DNA from: Cannabis sativa
Taxonomy: Eukaryota; Streptophyta; Magnoliopsida; Rosales; Cannabaceae
Direction: 5' to 3'
NCBI RefSeq assembly: GCF_029168945.1
Contig: NC_083603.1
Coordinates: 4,216,001-4,280,000 of the forward strand
DNA: 64,000 nucleotides
The notes beneath the pieces are model-generated. The model did not search any database and was not told the DNA's origin. It worked only from the letters and a program-made list of their open reading frames with translations. This document shows positions 22,720 to 33,536 of the stretch, in pieces. Every line of letters begins with the position of its first letter. Positions within the stretch are counted from its first letter, which is position 1. The translations under genes and the position numbers were made by a program.

Positions 22720-22772
22720 TCTTGGTTTCTCTGTGTTGCAATCGAGCAGTTCTTGAATTAATTAAGCCAACC

Positions 22773-22787
22773 TTGGCTCTGATACCA
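22773..22787 (-). promoter_or_regulatory. copia primer-binding site
   Basis: The minus strand reads TGGTATCAGAGCCAA, two bases inside the 5' LTR. It is complementary to the 3' end of initiator tRNA-Met. Confidence 0.85.
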
Positions 22788-22789
22788 TT

Positions 22790-23316
22790 TGTTGTGAAGG
22801 AACACAGCTAGAAGACAACACAATTCAAGTAATAACAGAACAAGAACAAGTGATTAAAAGCAATCAATTAACAATGAACTAAAAAAAAATGAGAATGAAT
22901 GAATCGAATTCACCAAGAATTGATAAGGCAGAGATTTGAATGAAGAAGAATCTTTATTGCTGAATTGTCTTTGATTACAATCAATGAGAGAGAGAGATAC
23001 ATAAACCAGAAAACATCAATCTGGTATAAACCAGAAACCAGTTACATTAATTCCTCACTTGAGGGAAGCCATTTCAAGAATGGACAATCCCTTTAACATC
23101 CCTCAATCAATTCTCTCAATGTATGTCTCTTCTCTCTAGATTACTCTCTCACTAGACAACTTAACAATGCATCAAAACTGTACCTAAAACAATAGACTAG
23201 AGTCCATTTTATAGAAGAAGGTTGCAGCTGATTTGAGACCAACCGAATTCAGTTGGTTAGGTAAGTTAGTTGCTGATGTGGCAAACTAACAGTTTGCTTG
23301 TGTCTTAATTACAACA
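22790..23316 (-). repeat. 5' LTR of the copia element
   Basis: 527 bp. On the minus strand a TATA-type box CTATAAAATGG lies at 23204-23214, roughly 110 bp from the LTR start, a plausible core promoter for the element's RNA. Confidence 0.9.
23204..23214 (-). promoter_or_regulatory. Candidate TATA box in copia 5' LTR
   Basis: The minus strand reads CTATAAAATGG, a near-consensus plant TATA box in the expected U3 position. The transcription start is not determined. Confidence 0.5.
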
Positions 23317-23459
23317 TGGATTTCATTAATTTGGTTTTGGTGGGCTTCTTCACTGATCCACGATTTTTGTCAACTAATTGAGCACATAATTTTGTCCTTG
23401 CCTTTCCAATTTCTTATTCAACACATCCACTTATCAATTTCTTATTGGAATAATAATAA

Positions 23460-23986
23460 TTAATTACACATAATCAGAATAACTAAGAATTGAATTAACC
23501 ATCATTTCCTATTCAAGGCATGTGCTCTCACCCCCTTTCAAGAGCTCATCGGACATACATGAGAATGGTTAACAATTCCGCTTCTTCTAGGAAGCTAGCA
23601 AAATCTCTCGCTCATTTTAGTTCTAGCAAGTTGTCAAGAATGTTATGGGCCACACCTACCATGCCGCTCTACTTTCTTATAACACACCATTAGTAAGAAT
23701 TTAGAAATGGCAAGGGATGAAATTCTACAATTCATCCTTACCATTACTAGGGCCATGGGCAATGGAAACCAACCAATTCACAAAAGTTGCAAATTCAAAT
23801 ACTATTTTTTGCAAGTCATTCGAGATTTGAATTAATCATATTCAAAATAGAGCTTTTCGAAGTTATTGTGTAATGACAAAATCAGGTTGTCTCCAACAAA
23901 CACAAAGCAAAATGCACCAGTGTTTTACCAGGATCATTCAAATACTTCAAATCAGAGTCAGCCACTCCACGAAATTATCAGAGGAA
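23460..23986 (-). pseudogene. LINE relic, downstream part (split by a solo LTR)
   Basis: Minus-strand reading from 23986 gives DNFVEWLTLI, then frame-shifted pieces (KYLNDPG, HFALCLLET) and FATFVNWLVSIAHGPSNG. This is the style of the region between the zf-RVT and RNase H domains of plant LINEs. It continues, in the same orientation, the zinc-binding fragment at 29750-30060 on the far side of the 23987-29749 LTR. Stops and shifts are frequent. The left boundary is uncertain. Confidence 0.45.
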
Positions 23987-24446
23987 TGCTATAATGATCG
24001 CTTAATTTTAGTATGAGAATTAGCAAATAATTAGGTTCAATTTAGAATTAGACTTTTAATTATGATTTATGATTTTTTTGGAGATATATTTGAATTTTGG
24101 GTGTGTTATTTATCTTATACATGAAATTTTGTATTTTTGTATTTATGCCTAGTAACAGTAGAACGCGATGTTTGGCCGATATAGTCACTTTTTCGTATAG
24201 TTTAGTATTTTAAAAATAGCGGGACAATTCAAATAGACATTGAGAATGTCGAAAATATTTATAATTTTAGATTTGACCAAAATATCCTTAGGTGGCAAAG
24301 TTACTTCTTGGTGAAGGAAGGGCTAACTAATCTTTTGACTTTTTCTTACCTTTTGTCTATTAGTGATTTGGAGGATTAATATTAAGTATTAAATCTGATT
24401 TCTTATTTTAATTATATGAGATAAACATTAGGTTTATTCTTTAGGA

Positions 24447-24450
<4 letters not shown>

Positions 24451-24533
<83 letters not shown>
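24451..24533. repeat. (CT)n microsatellite in solo LTR
   Basis: About 83 bp of CT dinucleotides with one interruption near 24515. It lies where the other LTRs of this family have a shorter CTCTCT leader tract, so it looks like local expansion of an LTR feature. Confidence 0.9.
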
Positions 24534-24965
24534 TAAGAAAACCAACAAAAAGTTAGGGTTTTTAGCTCAATTCTTGGTGTCTTAGCAATATCAGTGAATC
24601 CAATCCAAGGTAAAACTCCCAAACTCACTTCTCTTTATTTTCTTAAGTTATAAGTTAGGTTGTTGCTTGTTTTCTTGAATTAGGTTACTGTGCGAATTGT
24701 TTTGGTTTGTTTGAGTTTTCTGAAGTTTGTAGTTGGTGATTTTAGTAATTTTAAGTTGTAATTGTTGCTTGGTGTGGTGTTTGAGCAAGGCTTGAATTTT
24801 AGAGCTCAAACTTTGCTCTTCTATGGTGGTTTTTGTTTCTGAGGGTGTTGTTGGGCTTTATAGCATGAATTAGGTTCTATATGAGTTATTTAGGTAATCT
24901 AGAAGTTTTGGTGCGGGTTGGGGTTGATTTGAGGTATTTGTGTGGTTTTGGGGGGTTCCTATATT

Positions 24966-25071
24966 AAACCGGTTGACCAGTTCAGTATGGTCCTGTAGAA
25001 TCGGTCTACCAGTTCCTCCCATAGCAGACCCCACGAAACCGGTTTTCTGGTTGGGAACCGGTCTACTGGTT
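24966..25071. repeat. Cluster of AACCGG-N4-CCGGTT palindromic units (solo LTR)
   Basis: Four 16-bp units: AACCGGTTGACCAGTT (24967-24982), AATCGGTCTACCAGTT (24999-25014), AACCGGTTTTCTGGTT (25037-25052) and AACCGGTCTACTGGTT (25056-25071). Length is constant and the central four bases vary. Some arms have single changes. Confidence 0.8.
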
Positions 25072-26105
25072 GGGGCAGTTTAGGGCGCCCTAGATTTTTT
25101 TCTTTTTGCAAAATTTAGGGTATTGCCACATTATTCATCGATAGGGAAACTTTTAATTTTGATTTTAAGTCCCCGAAAAGTGATTTAGTGTGTCACTCAT
25201 CAGTTTTATGAATATTGTGACATAGGGGCCTGTAAATCGTCGAGCAGCTGTTCTACACAAGTTGTTCGACACACCTGAATTCGGAAACAAGGTAAGATTA
25301 ATATAGTTATATGCATATGTGATTACATGTTTAGTATGCATATTTATGAATGCATGTTAGATTACATTGAAATAACAGTATCAATATACGTAGAGTTATA
25401 TTAGATACCGATAAATGTATGTTTGGCTCATGTACTGATTGGTGCTATCACATCGTTACTACTAGAGTATTGAGTATAGGCTGATATTAACGCAAATTTT
25501 TGTTAACCAGATATGAGACTAAGCAGTGATAAACTTGCATAGAAAAAATAAAGGCAGTAAAGAAGAAAGTATGAACACAAAGGATTTTTTTACGTGGTTT
25601 GGCAGTTCAAATTCTGCATAGTCCACGAGTCAGTCTTATTAAATTTTTGATATTGTTCTAGGGCCTTTTTTGTTATGAATTATTCGACTCTCTTTCAGTC
25701 TTACTTGCCTCTATTTATAATTACATATTCAGGCAATTAATTACAGAGTTGACTGAAATCTTTACAATAATTATCCCCTAAAATCGTGGGGTTTAATTAC
25801 ATATCACGTAAGATAAATGCGGTTAGTATTTAAATATCACACAACTGTGATTAGTCCGCTTTTACTGGGTCAAAGTAATCATGTATTAAACACGTTATAA
25901 ATCATAGCATTCTGGGATGTCTAGATAAGAACCAAGTACTGTAACGTCCCCGCGTCAAGCCTCCATTGGGTCCTTACACCCACGGAAAGAATGGCTCTTA
26001 TACACGAGTACGTCACTTTAGCTGCTTCATGGACTGATGACTGACCCTACAGACCAACACGAGTGTTTTCAGCGTGCTTTGTCCTCACTCGCACGCTTCC
26101 TAGGA

Positions 26106-26204
26106 AAACTTCCCAGGAGGTCACCCATCCTAAAATTGCTCCAAGTCAAGCACGCTTAACTGTGGAGTTCTTTCGAGATGGGTTACCAGAAAACAAGATG
26201 CACC
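26106..26204 (-). ncRNA. 5S rRNA-derived domain in Cassandra LTR (copy 3, left)
   Basis: Box A AGTTAAGCGTGCTTG and box C GGATGGGTGACCTCC are intact. The inserted solo LTR begins four bases upstream (minus sense) of the domain, so a transcript driven by the internal promoter would still be possible. Confidence 0.8.
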
Positions 26205-26207
26205 TTG

Positions 26208-28007
26208 TGTTGGATTTTATGCCCTAAATAAAACTCTGTTTCAATGTAATCTAGATTATTCTATATCAATAAAGTAACAGAAGTAATTTTTCATTCACTT
26301 GTGTATGTTTTGGTTCACTTAATCAATTGTTTGTCTATTTGATTTATAAATTCATCCAAACCCCTTTCACATACTTGAACATGTTTATTGTGTTGTAAAC
26401 ACAGTGGAAAATAAACATGACTATGTGAATAAAGTATTCCTAGATTTATCAGAACACTGGGTTTCACTGATATGACAATCTACAACAGAGTTTACTTACA
26501 TTTGGAGAAATGTTATGTTCTTTCCAGAACATAGGTTAAAGTAAAGCTCAAGTTGGATGCATGGAGTATGCATTGGAATGGACTGATATTGAACTTTGAA
26601 TTAGATTTTGAAACTTACCGTAAACATCTATTCAATTCAATATCATAAGTTGATCCTAGATCACATGATCTAAATCCTGATATGGTTAGGCTTAATTTCA
26701 AGAGTATTATTCGTGTTCTTTGATTTGTTAGTTAAGCCTAAATCTTTAGTCTAGGCAATACATACATTTTGGGAACACGGTAGTGCGATTGAGTGGGAGC
26801 GCTAACATAAATATGGAATCTATAGCTTCTATCTGGCGAATAGTAAGCAAAGGGTGATTTCCTTCGAGCTTAACCAAACGAGATAAATGATTGAGTACTC
26901 ATTTCACTTAGTTGAAATATCATTTATACATGGTTAAGTGTTTTAAGGATAAAATACATTGTAGGGTGTTACAGTAATTTAAGTCCCTTCACAGTGTAGA
27001 TCATCCATATAGAGGATCATTGATCGCATTAGGATTATAACAATGGATAACTAATAATGTGTCTATATATGGTGGAACATATAGAGCATTCTATATACTG
27101 AGAGTGCAATTCTGAGTTCTATGTGTGGATTCAACGAAGAATTAATAAGTCAGTGAATTTAAGTGGTAAATTCTAGATCTGCTTATTGGAAGCTCGGATA
27201 TATAGACCCATGGTCCCCTCACTAGTTGAGATGATATTACTTGTAAGACTCATTTAATTGATTTTAATTAATCAATTAAAAATTCTCAAGATGGACTTGT
27301 CAGTTTGAGAATTTAGCACTTATTAAGGGCAAAACAGTAAATAGATATTTTGAAGGGCATATTTATTAATTAGGAAACTTTAATTAGTTTCATTATTAAT
27401 AAAATAAATGATAATATATTATTTGATAATTATTTTTAATTATTAAATAATTAGATTTATCATTAATATGGTTGAACAATGGAATTGGCAATTTTTCACA
27501 AAAAGGAAACTATCAAGTGTAGGAAAAGGAAAGTTGGAAAAGTGGCAAGCCTCGTTTCCACATTGCCTAGGCCGGCCCACATAGCTTCCTTTTCCCTTTG
27601 ATTTTTTCAATTCAAAATGTCAATCATAGCCCTTGGTGGTCTTCTATAAATAGAAGGCAAAGGCTTCAAAAACACAACACAACTGAAAAAGCTTTTCACA
27701 GCATTATTCTGAAAGAATTTTCTCTCAGAAAATTCTCTCTGAGCCGCCACCCTCTCTCTCTCTCTATTCCTTGACTGTTTCGAAATGTATGAGTGCTAGA
27801 GTAGTGCCCACACACATCAAGTAATACCTCAATCATAGTGAGGAAGGCTGTGTAGATTTCAGAGACAACAAAGAAGGACTTTCGGGCTCAGATCTTGATT
27901 ATACTCTTATGTGTTTAATTTCATATCGTTTTAGAAGTTCATATTTAGGTTGTTAAATCAACATACTTGTGAGTAGATCTAAGTTCCTGGTAAAATAACT
28001 TCCAACA
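26208..28007. mobile_element. Copia-like solo LTR (1800 bp) inside Cassandra copy 3
   Basis: It begins TGTTGGATTTTATGCCC, ends ACTTCCAACA, and has a perfect 5-bp duplication CCTTG (26203-26207, 28008-28012). Length and the TGTTGGA...TCCAACA tips resemble Angela/BARE-type copia LTRs (family knowledge; inference). There is no internal domain, so it is a solo LTR from LTR-LTR recombination. A CT-rich tract lies near 27751-27764. Confidence 0.88.
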
Positions 28008-28415
28008 CCTTGTTGATATAGGTAGTACCAATCAATCCATTTAACCTCTCTTCAACTGTGTAGTCCCATACCTACACAGTCTCAGAATTATCCCACTTGA
28101 TCTTCCCCAGGCGGTGTGGGATTGTACAGCTTACCCGGTATTTCCCCTTACGGATCACAGGACTACTGACTGTCACAATCACCCCCCCTTACGGGGTCCG
28201 ACGTCCTCGTCGACCACACTTCCGGCTGGGTCAAGGTTCTGATACCATTTGTAACGTCCCCGCTTCAAGCCTCCATTGGGTCCTTACACCCACGGAAAGA
28301 ATGGCTCTTATACACGAGTACGTCACTTTAGCTGCTTCATGGACTGATGACTGACCCTACAGACCAACACGAGTGTTTCCAGCGTGCTTTGTCCTCACTC
28401 GCACGCTTCCTAGGA

Positions 28416-28514
28416 AAACTTCCCAGGAGGTCACCCATCCTAAAATTGCTCCAAGTCAAGCACGCTTAACTGTGGAGTTCTTTCGAGATGGGTTACCAGA
28501 AAACAAGATGCACC
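28416..28514 (-). ncRNA. 5S rRNA-derived domain in Cassandra LTR (copy 3, right)
   Basis: Matches the left LTR of the same element in boxes A and C. The downstream hairpin has one mismatch (CCTAGGAA opposite TTCCCAGG). Confidence 0.8.
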
Positions 28515-29749
28515 TTGTTGATATAAGTAGTACCAATCAATCCATTTAGCCTCTCTTCAACTGTGTAGTCCCATACCTACACAGTCTCAGAATTATCCCA
28601 CTTCATCTTCCCCAGGCGGTGTGGGATTGTACAGCTTACCCGGTATTTCCCCTTACGGATCACGGGACTACTGACTGTCACAAGTACCATTGACCTTGAC
28701 AGCGAGCTGGAGCTTTTTCCGTATCTTTCTGAGGTTGATATGTAAATCTCGTCGTTCCTGCACTGAAGACATAACACTCCATCTGATAATCACAGTTCTC
28801 GACGATAAGGTGAACTTGTACAATCATGCGCATGTCTTCCTATGACAAAATGGACGACCCGCTATCACTTGCTTGGGTTTACCCGTCTCTTATACTTAGT
28901 TTGTATACTCTATATTACACGCTAAGTGTCTTCGCAGTCATTATATCTCGCTTACGTCTACTCATGCTTAACGAGGTTGATGCCTCGCCTTGCGCATCCT
29001 TTGACATATGGTTTCTTTCTAATGTATGAGGCAACAGTTTGTATATCTTTATCTCGTGTAAGACCTTATAGTCAGCAAGTTGTAAATATACTCTGTCACT
29101 TCCGCATTTAATGAGTTATTCTATTTTCAAATATAATTACCGTTTCATGCATTGATCCCTACTCTTTCCAATCTGACACGTGTTTTCCGTTGAAATGGTA
29201 GCCGAGTTTTGGATATAACAGCTGATATTATGGTCAATAATATTGTCGTATGAACGTTCTAGACTTGGTACTGCATAGGATGTGGTGATAGGGTCATGAT
29301 TGGGTTTATAGGCGCCTAATTATAACTCGAGTTATATTTATGTTTATGTGTATGATTATGATTATACGTTTCTTACTGAGTTTGTCGACTCACAGTTACC
29401 ATTTCCATGTATAGGTAAGGGCAAAGCTATGGTTGAACAGCAGTGAGTGCGAGCAGATGAAGAATTTACATGTCGGGGCGGTTAGACATGGAGCGTACTA
29501 TCTTTGGGACAGCATGTTGTATTTTATATAATCGCTAGACGATAACTTTTGTATCAAATATTTTGTAACTCAGTTGTAAATATTTTAAATACGAGATCCC
29601 GGTTATATATAAGTTATTTACTTTTAATATTAAGGGTAATTCAGAAAAGTTTTAATTAATCATGTTTTTCAATAAACTCGTTGATTAGCAACGGATCGCC
29701 CAATTAGTAAAAAATCATGATAGCACGCCTAAATTAATAGGGTGTTACA

Positions 29750-30480
29750 AGTGTAAATTCAAGTTCGATTTGAATACTCCAACTACTTGAAAACCATAAA
29801 AACTTCACGAAAGTACACTTGAAAAATAACCGCTCTATAGATTCCTCCGCCTGATGACATAAGCAGCACTCATTGTCTATATTTAGTATGAAAAAAATCT
29901 ATCTTTAGAAGGGAGGCAGCTAGAACAAATTTTCCAAAGAAGTATGTGTATAGGCTATATCCTTAAGCGCCAAATATTTTTGAAAGCCTTCGATTTTACC
30001 TAAAATTGGTATTGTTGGTCAACTTAACAAGCACTTTTGATAGAGAAACTCCCGCTCTTATTGGCCTGCTAAAAAAATTGTCTTTTTCTGAAACGGACAA
30101 GATGCGAGTGTTGAGTACATGTTTAGCCATTGGATCATTGAAAGTAGTAGTGATCATGTTTACAACCTAGCTTTAGGTATCAATGAAAGCTTGTTGTATA
30201 TAAGTCAGTCTTGTCCATGACACACAAGGTTTGGACCAAATATATATCTTAATTCGCCAATGAGAACTTATGCCCCTCCAAATGATATCTTACACATTTA
30301 AAATACCATGCCAAATGATAGAATCAATTAACTTTTGATTGACAATCTAGAATTCATCTCTACAACAGTATTTTACAATCAAATTCTCAACCCAATGGAC
30401 ATCCTACCCTGTACAGACATACCAAGCTAATTTTTTCAGCAAGGCTCTGCTCATGTTTCAAATCTTCTAAAAACTGTAAA
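29750..30480 (-). pseudogene. LINE relic, zf-RVT part (split by the solo LTR)
   Basis: The minus strand near 29920 to 29750 reads CCLCHQAEESIERLFFKC followed by VKFLWFSSSW, the CxxC...LFFxC core of the LINE zf-RVT domain. Upstream (to about 30480) are frame-shifted pieces with little clear homology, likely the end of the reverse transcriptase. The continuation lies at 23986 and below, left of the solo LTR, showing that the LTR inserted into an existing LINE copy. Confidence 0.6.
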
Positions 30481-31009
30481 ATTATGAAATGTGATTTAGG
30501 ATTAACTCTATTGTGTGAAACTTACGACTTGTAACTAAGAATACCGATACTTGGTCAGAATTACCTGTGGATTGGGATTTCTCCTTATACATTAGAAATC
30601 AGGTAAGACAGTGAACAAAGTACATAGCGTATAGCGCAGTGGCGCAATTATATGTTATTTGATTGCTATTGAGAAATCATGAATTATGGTTATTATCCTA
30701 AGTATATAAATTGTGAACTAGGGTTATTACCCTAAATATGCTTAATGTGATCAAGGGTTATTATCCTAGGAATATATATTGTGGAATTGAGTCATTACCC
30801 TAAATGCTAAAGGTTATACTACGGTTAAGGCATGACTTGTGAATAAATGATAAAAGTTATATTATATGGATAGTTAGGGTTAATACCCTAAAAGTTATAT
30901 ATGAGCATGCACTGAATCAATTAACAAAAAAATAATACAAAGGAAGCTTGGGTCAAAAATTAGTAAGTGATTTGTCCTTGTGTTTTGGCGTTAATTGTTT
31001 TTGGTTTTG
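30481..31009. other. Non-coding stretch with palindromic minisatellite
   Basis: No coding domain. From 30685 to 30894 an AGGGTTATTACCCTAA-type motif recurs five times. The stretch may be part of an old gypsy LTR whose end lies at 41374, beyond the nested element. Confidence 0.5.
30685..30894. repeat. Minisatellite of AGGGT-TATT-ACCCT palindromes
   Basis: Copies at 30685-30701, 30720-30737, 30754-30770, 30789-30805 and 30875-30894. The best copy is a perfect 5-bp stem palindrome; others carry one or two changes. Spacing is about 34-35 bp, then 86. Confidence 0.65.
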
Positions 31010-31014
31010 AAAAT

Positions 31015-33251
31015 TGTAAAGCCCGCTTAGTTAATTTGAAAATTAGCAGTTATTTATGTTAATCAGGAAATTATTTATAGCTATTTAAATAATTTATCAT
31101 TGTTGTTTATGGAATTCAGATATGCATAATTATGTCATCAGCAGTTTTATATTTCGCATTTCCGGTGTCCGGTATTTTGGAACTCGGCGTTTGGGCTCAG
31201 TAGAAATCACAACTTAGTATGTTAGTATTTTGGGGACGGGTTTTAGACATTGGGAATGTCGGGAATGGCCGGGAATTTAGAATTTCCCAAAAATACCCCT
31301 TAAGTATGATTTATGTGGTTTTAGTATGGAGGGGCAAAATGGTCTTTTTGCCCCAATGATATTTTTGTCTTTTAGTGATTTTATCTAATTGAAAAAGACT
31401 TGTTAAATGCTTATTACTTTGCTGAAATAAGGTGAATATATGTTAAGTGATTTATTAGTTTATTTTTCAAAATTTCAAAGTTTAGAAAAAAATAGAAATT
31501 GGAAGCTTTTTCTCTCTTTTCTCTCTCTCTTTTTCGGCTGAGAACTTGGGGTTCAAGAGCTGGATTTTTGTGGTGATTCAAGCATTGATTTGCAATCTCT
31601 AGTGATCTCTAGGTTGTGGTATGTAAATTCTAACTCTTTCTCTTTAAATTGCTTGAAAAAAATGATGAAAAGTGATGATGCATGCATGTTGTTTTGGATG
31701 TTGTTGCTGCTGCTTTCTGTGGTTATTTTATGTGGATTACAACATGTTAAATTGATAGGAATTAAGCTATGTTAGAAGCATGTAGGTTAGATTGTTAAAG
31801 CTTTTAGTTTTATGTGAAAAAGTATGAATTTTGGAAGGAAATTGTTATGATTCTGTTCTGTGATGTTGCTGTTGTTTCTAAATGTTTTCTGAGGTAATAT
31901 TATGCTAGTTTAAGGTGAATTAAGCTAGTGGTTTGCTTATTTAGTTGGTTTTGCTCAAGCTTGAGTTTGGAACTCAAAGCTTGAGCTCCAATGGCAAATT
32001 TTGTGTATGTGGTTTCTGGGTAGGTTTGATGCCTTGGAATTGTTATTTGGGGCATATAGAACAGGTCTGGAAAGTTTGGGATCAATTGGGTTCGAATTGG
32101 TCAAGTTATGTGATTTTTAGTTGGCTGCCTGCGAGGAACCGGAATTCCGGTTGAGCATCCGGAATTCCGGATGGGGTCCCGAATTTTCCCGAACCGACTC
32201 CCGGGTTGGGCAACCTGTCACGGTTGGGGATTTTTCAGAACCCTAGTTTTCCTCGTTTTTGGGTTTTTAGGGGTATTGCCATGCTTTTTATCGATAGGGA
32301 AACTTTTAGTTTCAAGTTTTAGTCCCCGGGAAGTGATTTAGCGTGTCACTTATAGCGTTGTGATTTTTATGGTTTAGGAGCCAGTAATCCGCCGTTCGCC
32401 TTCGGCCGGTCGGGTTGACGCACACCCGAAATCGGAATCCGTGTAAGATTAGTATAACAAGATGCATATGTAGATTACATGTTTAGCGTGCATGTAGGAA
32501 GCCTGTTAGATTACATTAGATATGTATTTAGGCTTCGAACCACCCAACCCCGTCACGTCGAGACAGCCGGAGTATGACCAAGAATGAGTATGACCGGCTC
32601 GACCGATCAGCCGACACTTGGTTGGTGGTTCGGCTATTGACCTATCCCGTCTGCAGACAGCCGGAGTATGACCAAGCGGCGGAGTATGACCGGCTCGACC
32701 GATCGGGAGGATACTTGTCAATAGTACCGTCCCCGAACGTTCAAAACTCCGCACCATGTTGGACATGGCAAGAAGTGCTCGGCACCATGTTGGACATGGC
32801 AGAAGCGGGACTCAGTATCGTGTTGGACACGGCAATCGGTTTTATGTATGATATTATTATGCTTTTCTTACCGAGTCCGTCGACTCACGGCTTACGTTCA
32901 TGTGTAGGTAAAGGCAAGGTCGTAGAATGATGGACCGTGACCGAGCATATGAGATTGTACATGTCGGGGCGGTTAGGCCTGGAGCGTACGATCCTCGGGA
33001 CAGCACGGCTGGGATTTTTGTAACTGTCGTTAGACGACTTTCATTTTGATGTAAAAGTTAATCAGTTAAAACGTTTGTAAATATTTTTATAAATCGGGAT
33101 CCCGAGACTTTTTGTAAAATGGTTTATAAGTTTAATGAAAAAGCAAAATTTTAATTAATCACGTTTTTTCCATAAACCTCGTTGACTAGCAACGAGCTGC
33201 ACAGTACGTTTAAAAATCACGTAATACGCCTAAGATAGTTAGGGTGTTACA
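31015..33251 (+). repeat. 5' LTR of the plus-strand Tekay-like element
   Basis: TGTAAAGCCC to GTGTTACA. It matches the 3' LTR almost base for base to about 32175, after which small substitutions and indels accumulate at palindromic and GC-rich motifs up to about 32850. Palindromic units lie at 32137-32225. Confidence 0.93.
32137..32225. repeat. AACCGG-N4-CCGGTT cluster, damaged copies (5' LTR)
   Basis: AACCGGAATTCCGGTT at 32137-32152 and TCCGGAATTCCGGA at 32158-32171 are intact palindromes. The next two units read AACCGACTCCCGGGTT (32192-32207) and AACCTGTCACGGTT (32212-32225), whereas the 3' LTR has intact units at both places. Confidence 0.85.
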
Positions 33252-33254
33252 ATT

Positions 33255-33268
33255 TGGTATCGTAGCCG
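33255..33268 (+). promoter_or_regulatory. Primer-binding site, variant
   Basis: TGGTATCGTAGCCG begins three bases after the LTR. The related minus-strand element has the usual TGGTATCAGAGCC. The central CAGA is altered to CGTA here, which would weaken pairing with initiator tRNA-Met unless it is a sequencing error. Confidence 0.65.
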
Positions 33269-33536
33269 CTGTGTTGTCTTCCGAAGATCGTCACGACATG
33301 TACAATCATCATCAGCAGTTAGCTCGGTTCACGGTTCAGTAAGCCTTTATTGCTTTAGTAGTTTATTTTGTTCAGTTATAAAAAAAAAGAAAAGCCTGTT
33401 AGGAAGCATGTTAGAAGCCTGATAGTGGAATAGGCGCATGTTTCATTTCTAATTTCCAAATTAAGCGGCATTAGTAAGCTCGCCTTGAATACGACCTGAT
33501 GTGCCAACTCTTGGTTTCGCAGGCGGTTCTAACTAG

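Larger units (their letters stand above)
18222..23316 (-). mobile_element. Complete Ty1/copia element (Tork-like), 5095 bp
   Basis: Two 527-bp LTRs (18222-18748, 22790-23316) read the same throughout by eye. They start TGTTGTGAAGG and end ATTACAACA and are flanked by TGGAT (18217-18221, 23317-23321). The primer-binding site lies at 22773-22787 and a purine tract AAGGTGGAAATTG at 18749-18761, both minus. Domain order is gag, protease, integrase, RT, RNase H, as in Ty1/copia. The gag N-terminus and CCHC knuckle resemble the Tnt1/Tork group (inference). Indistinguishable LTRs imply a recent insertion, yet two in-frame TAG codons interrupt the polyprotein. Confidence 0.95.
25940..28682 (-). mobile_element. 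Cassandra TRIM copy 3, left LTR split by a copia-like solo LTR
   Basis: Target duplication AGTAC (25935-25939, 28683-28687). The left LTR spans 25940-28177 including the 1.8-kb insertion; the right LTR is 28250-28682. The PBS lies at 28236-28248 (minus), reading TGGTATCAGAACC with one change from the usual GAGCC. After removal of the insertion the left and right LTRs are nearly identical. Confidence 0.93.
25490..29220. mobile_element. Unclassified insertion with 10-bp target duplication (net about 0.98 kb)
   Basis: GCTGATATTA occurs at 25480-25489 and 29221-29230. The related LTR near 54220-54240 contains the same target uninterrupted (minus strand: TATAGGCTGATATTATGGTC), so the empty site is visible in this window and the boundaries are exact. 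The element starts ACGCAAATTTTTG and ends GGATATAACA, with no terminal inverted repeats and no TG...CA ends. A 9-10 bp duplication is typical of Mutator-like elements, so a non-TIR MULE derivative is one possibility. Its two arms (25490-25939 and 28688-29220) have no clear coding domain. Cassandra copy 3 lies inside. Confidence 0.65.
23987..29749 (+). mobile_element. Gypsy (Tekay-like) solo LTR, interrupted by nested insertions
   Basis: It begins near TGCTATAATGATCGCTTAA and ends GGGTGTTACA. Without the insertion at 25490-29220 it is about 2.0 kb, like the 2.24-kb LTRs at 31015 and 38218. Shared blocks in the same order include the ATCGATAGGGAAACTTTTA block near 25137, TGATTACATGTTTAG near 25319, a TACTGAG...CTCACAG hairpin near 29374, ATAGGTAAGGGCAAAG near 29411 and ACATGTCGGGGCGGTTAGA near 29468. 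No internal domain or partner LTR follows, so it is a solo LTR. A perfect 5-bp duplication was not found, so the left boundary is approximate. It split an older LINE. Confidence 0.75.

Noticed and set aside
24966..25071. Repeat clusters as a CRISPR array
   Set aside because: Units are short palindromes with 4-bp cores and irregular spacing inside plant LTRs; there are no uniform spacers or cas genes, and the host is a plant genome.
31590..31775. Small frames duplicated at 38793-38978
   Set aside because: Identity between the copies reflects LTR duplication, not coding constraint.
32574..32930. 118-codon frame in the 5' LTR, with relatives at 39878-40147
   Set aside because: It consists of LTR hairpin repeats; the frame is not kept in the partner LTR.
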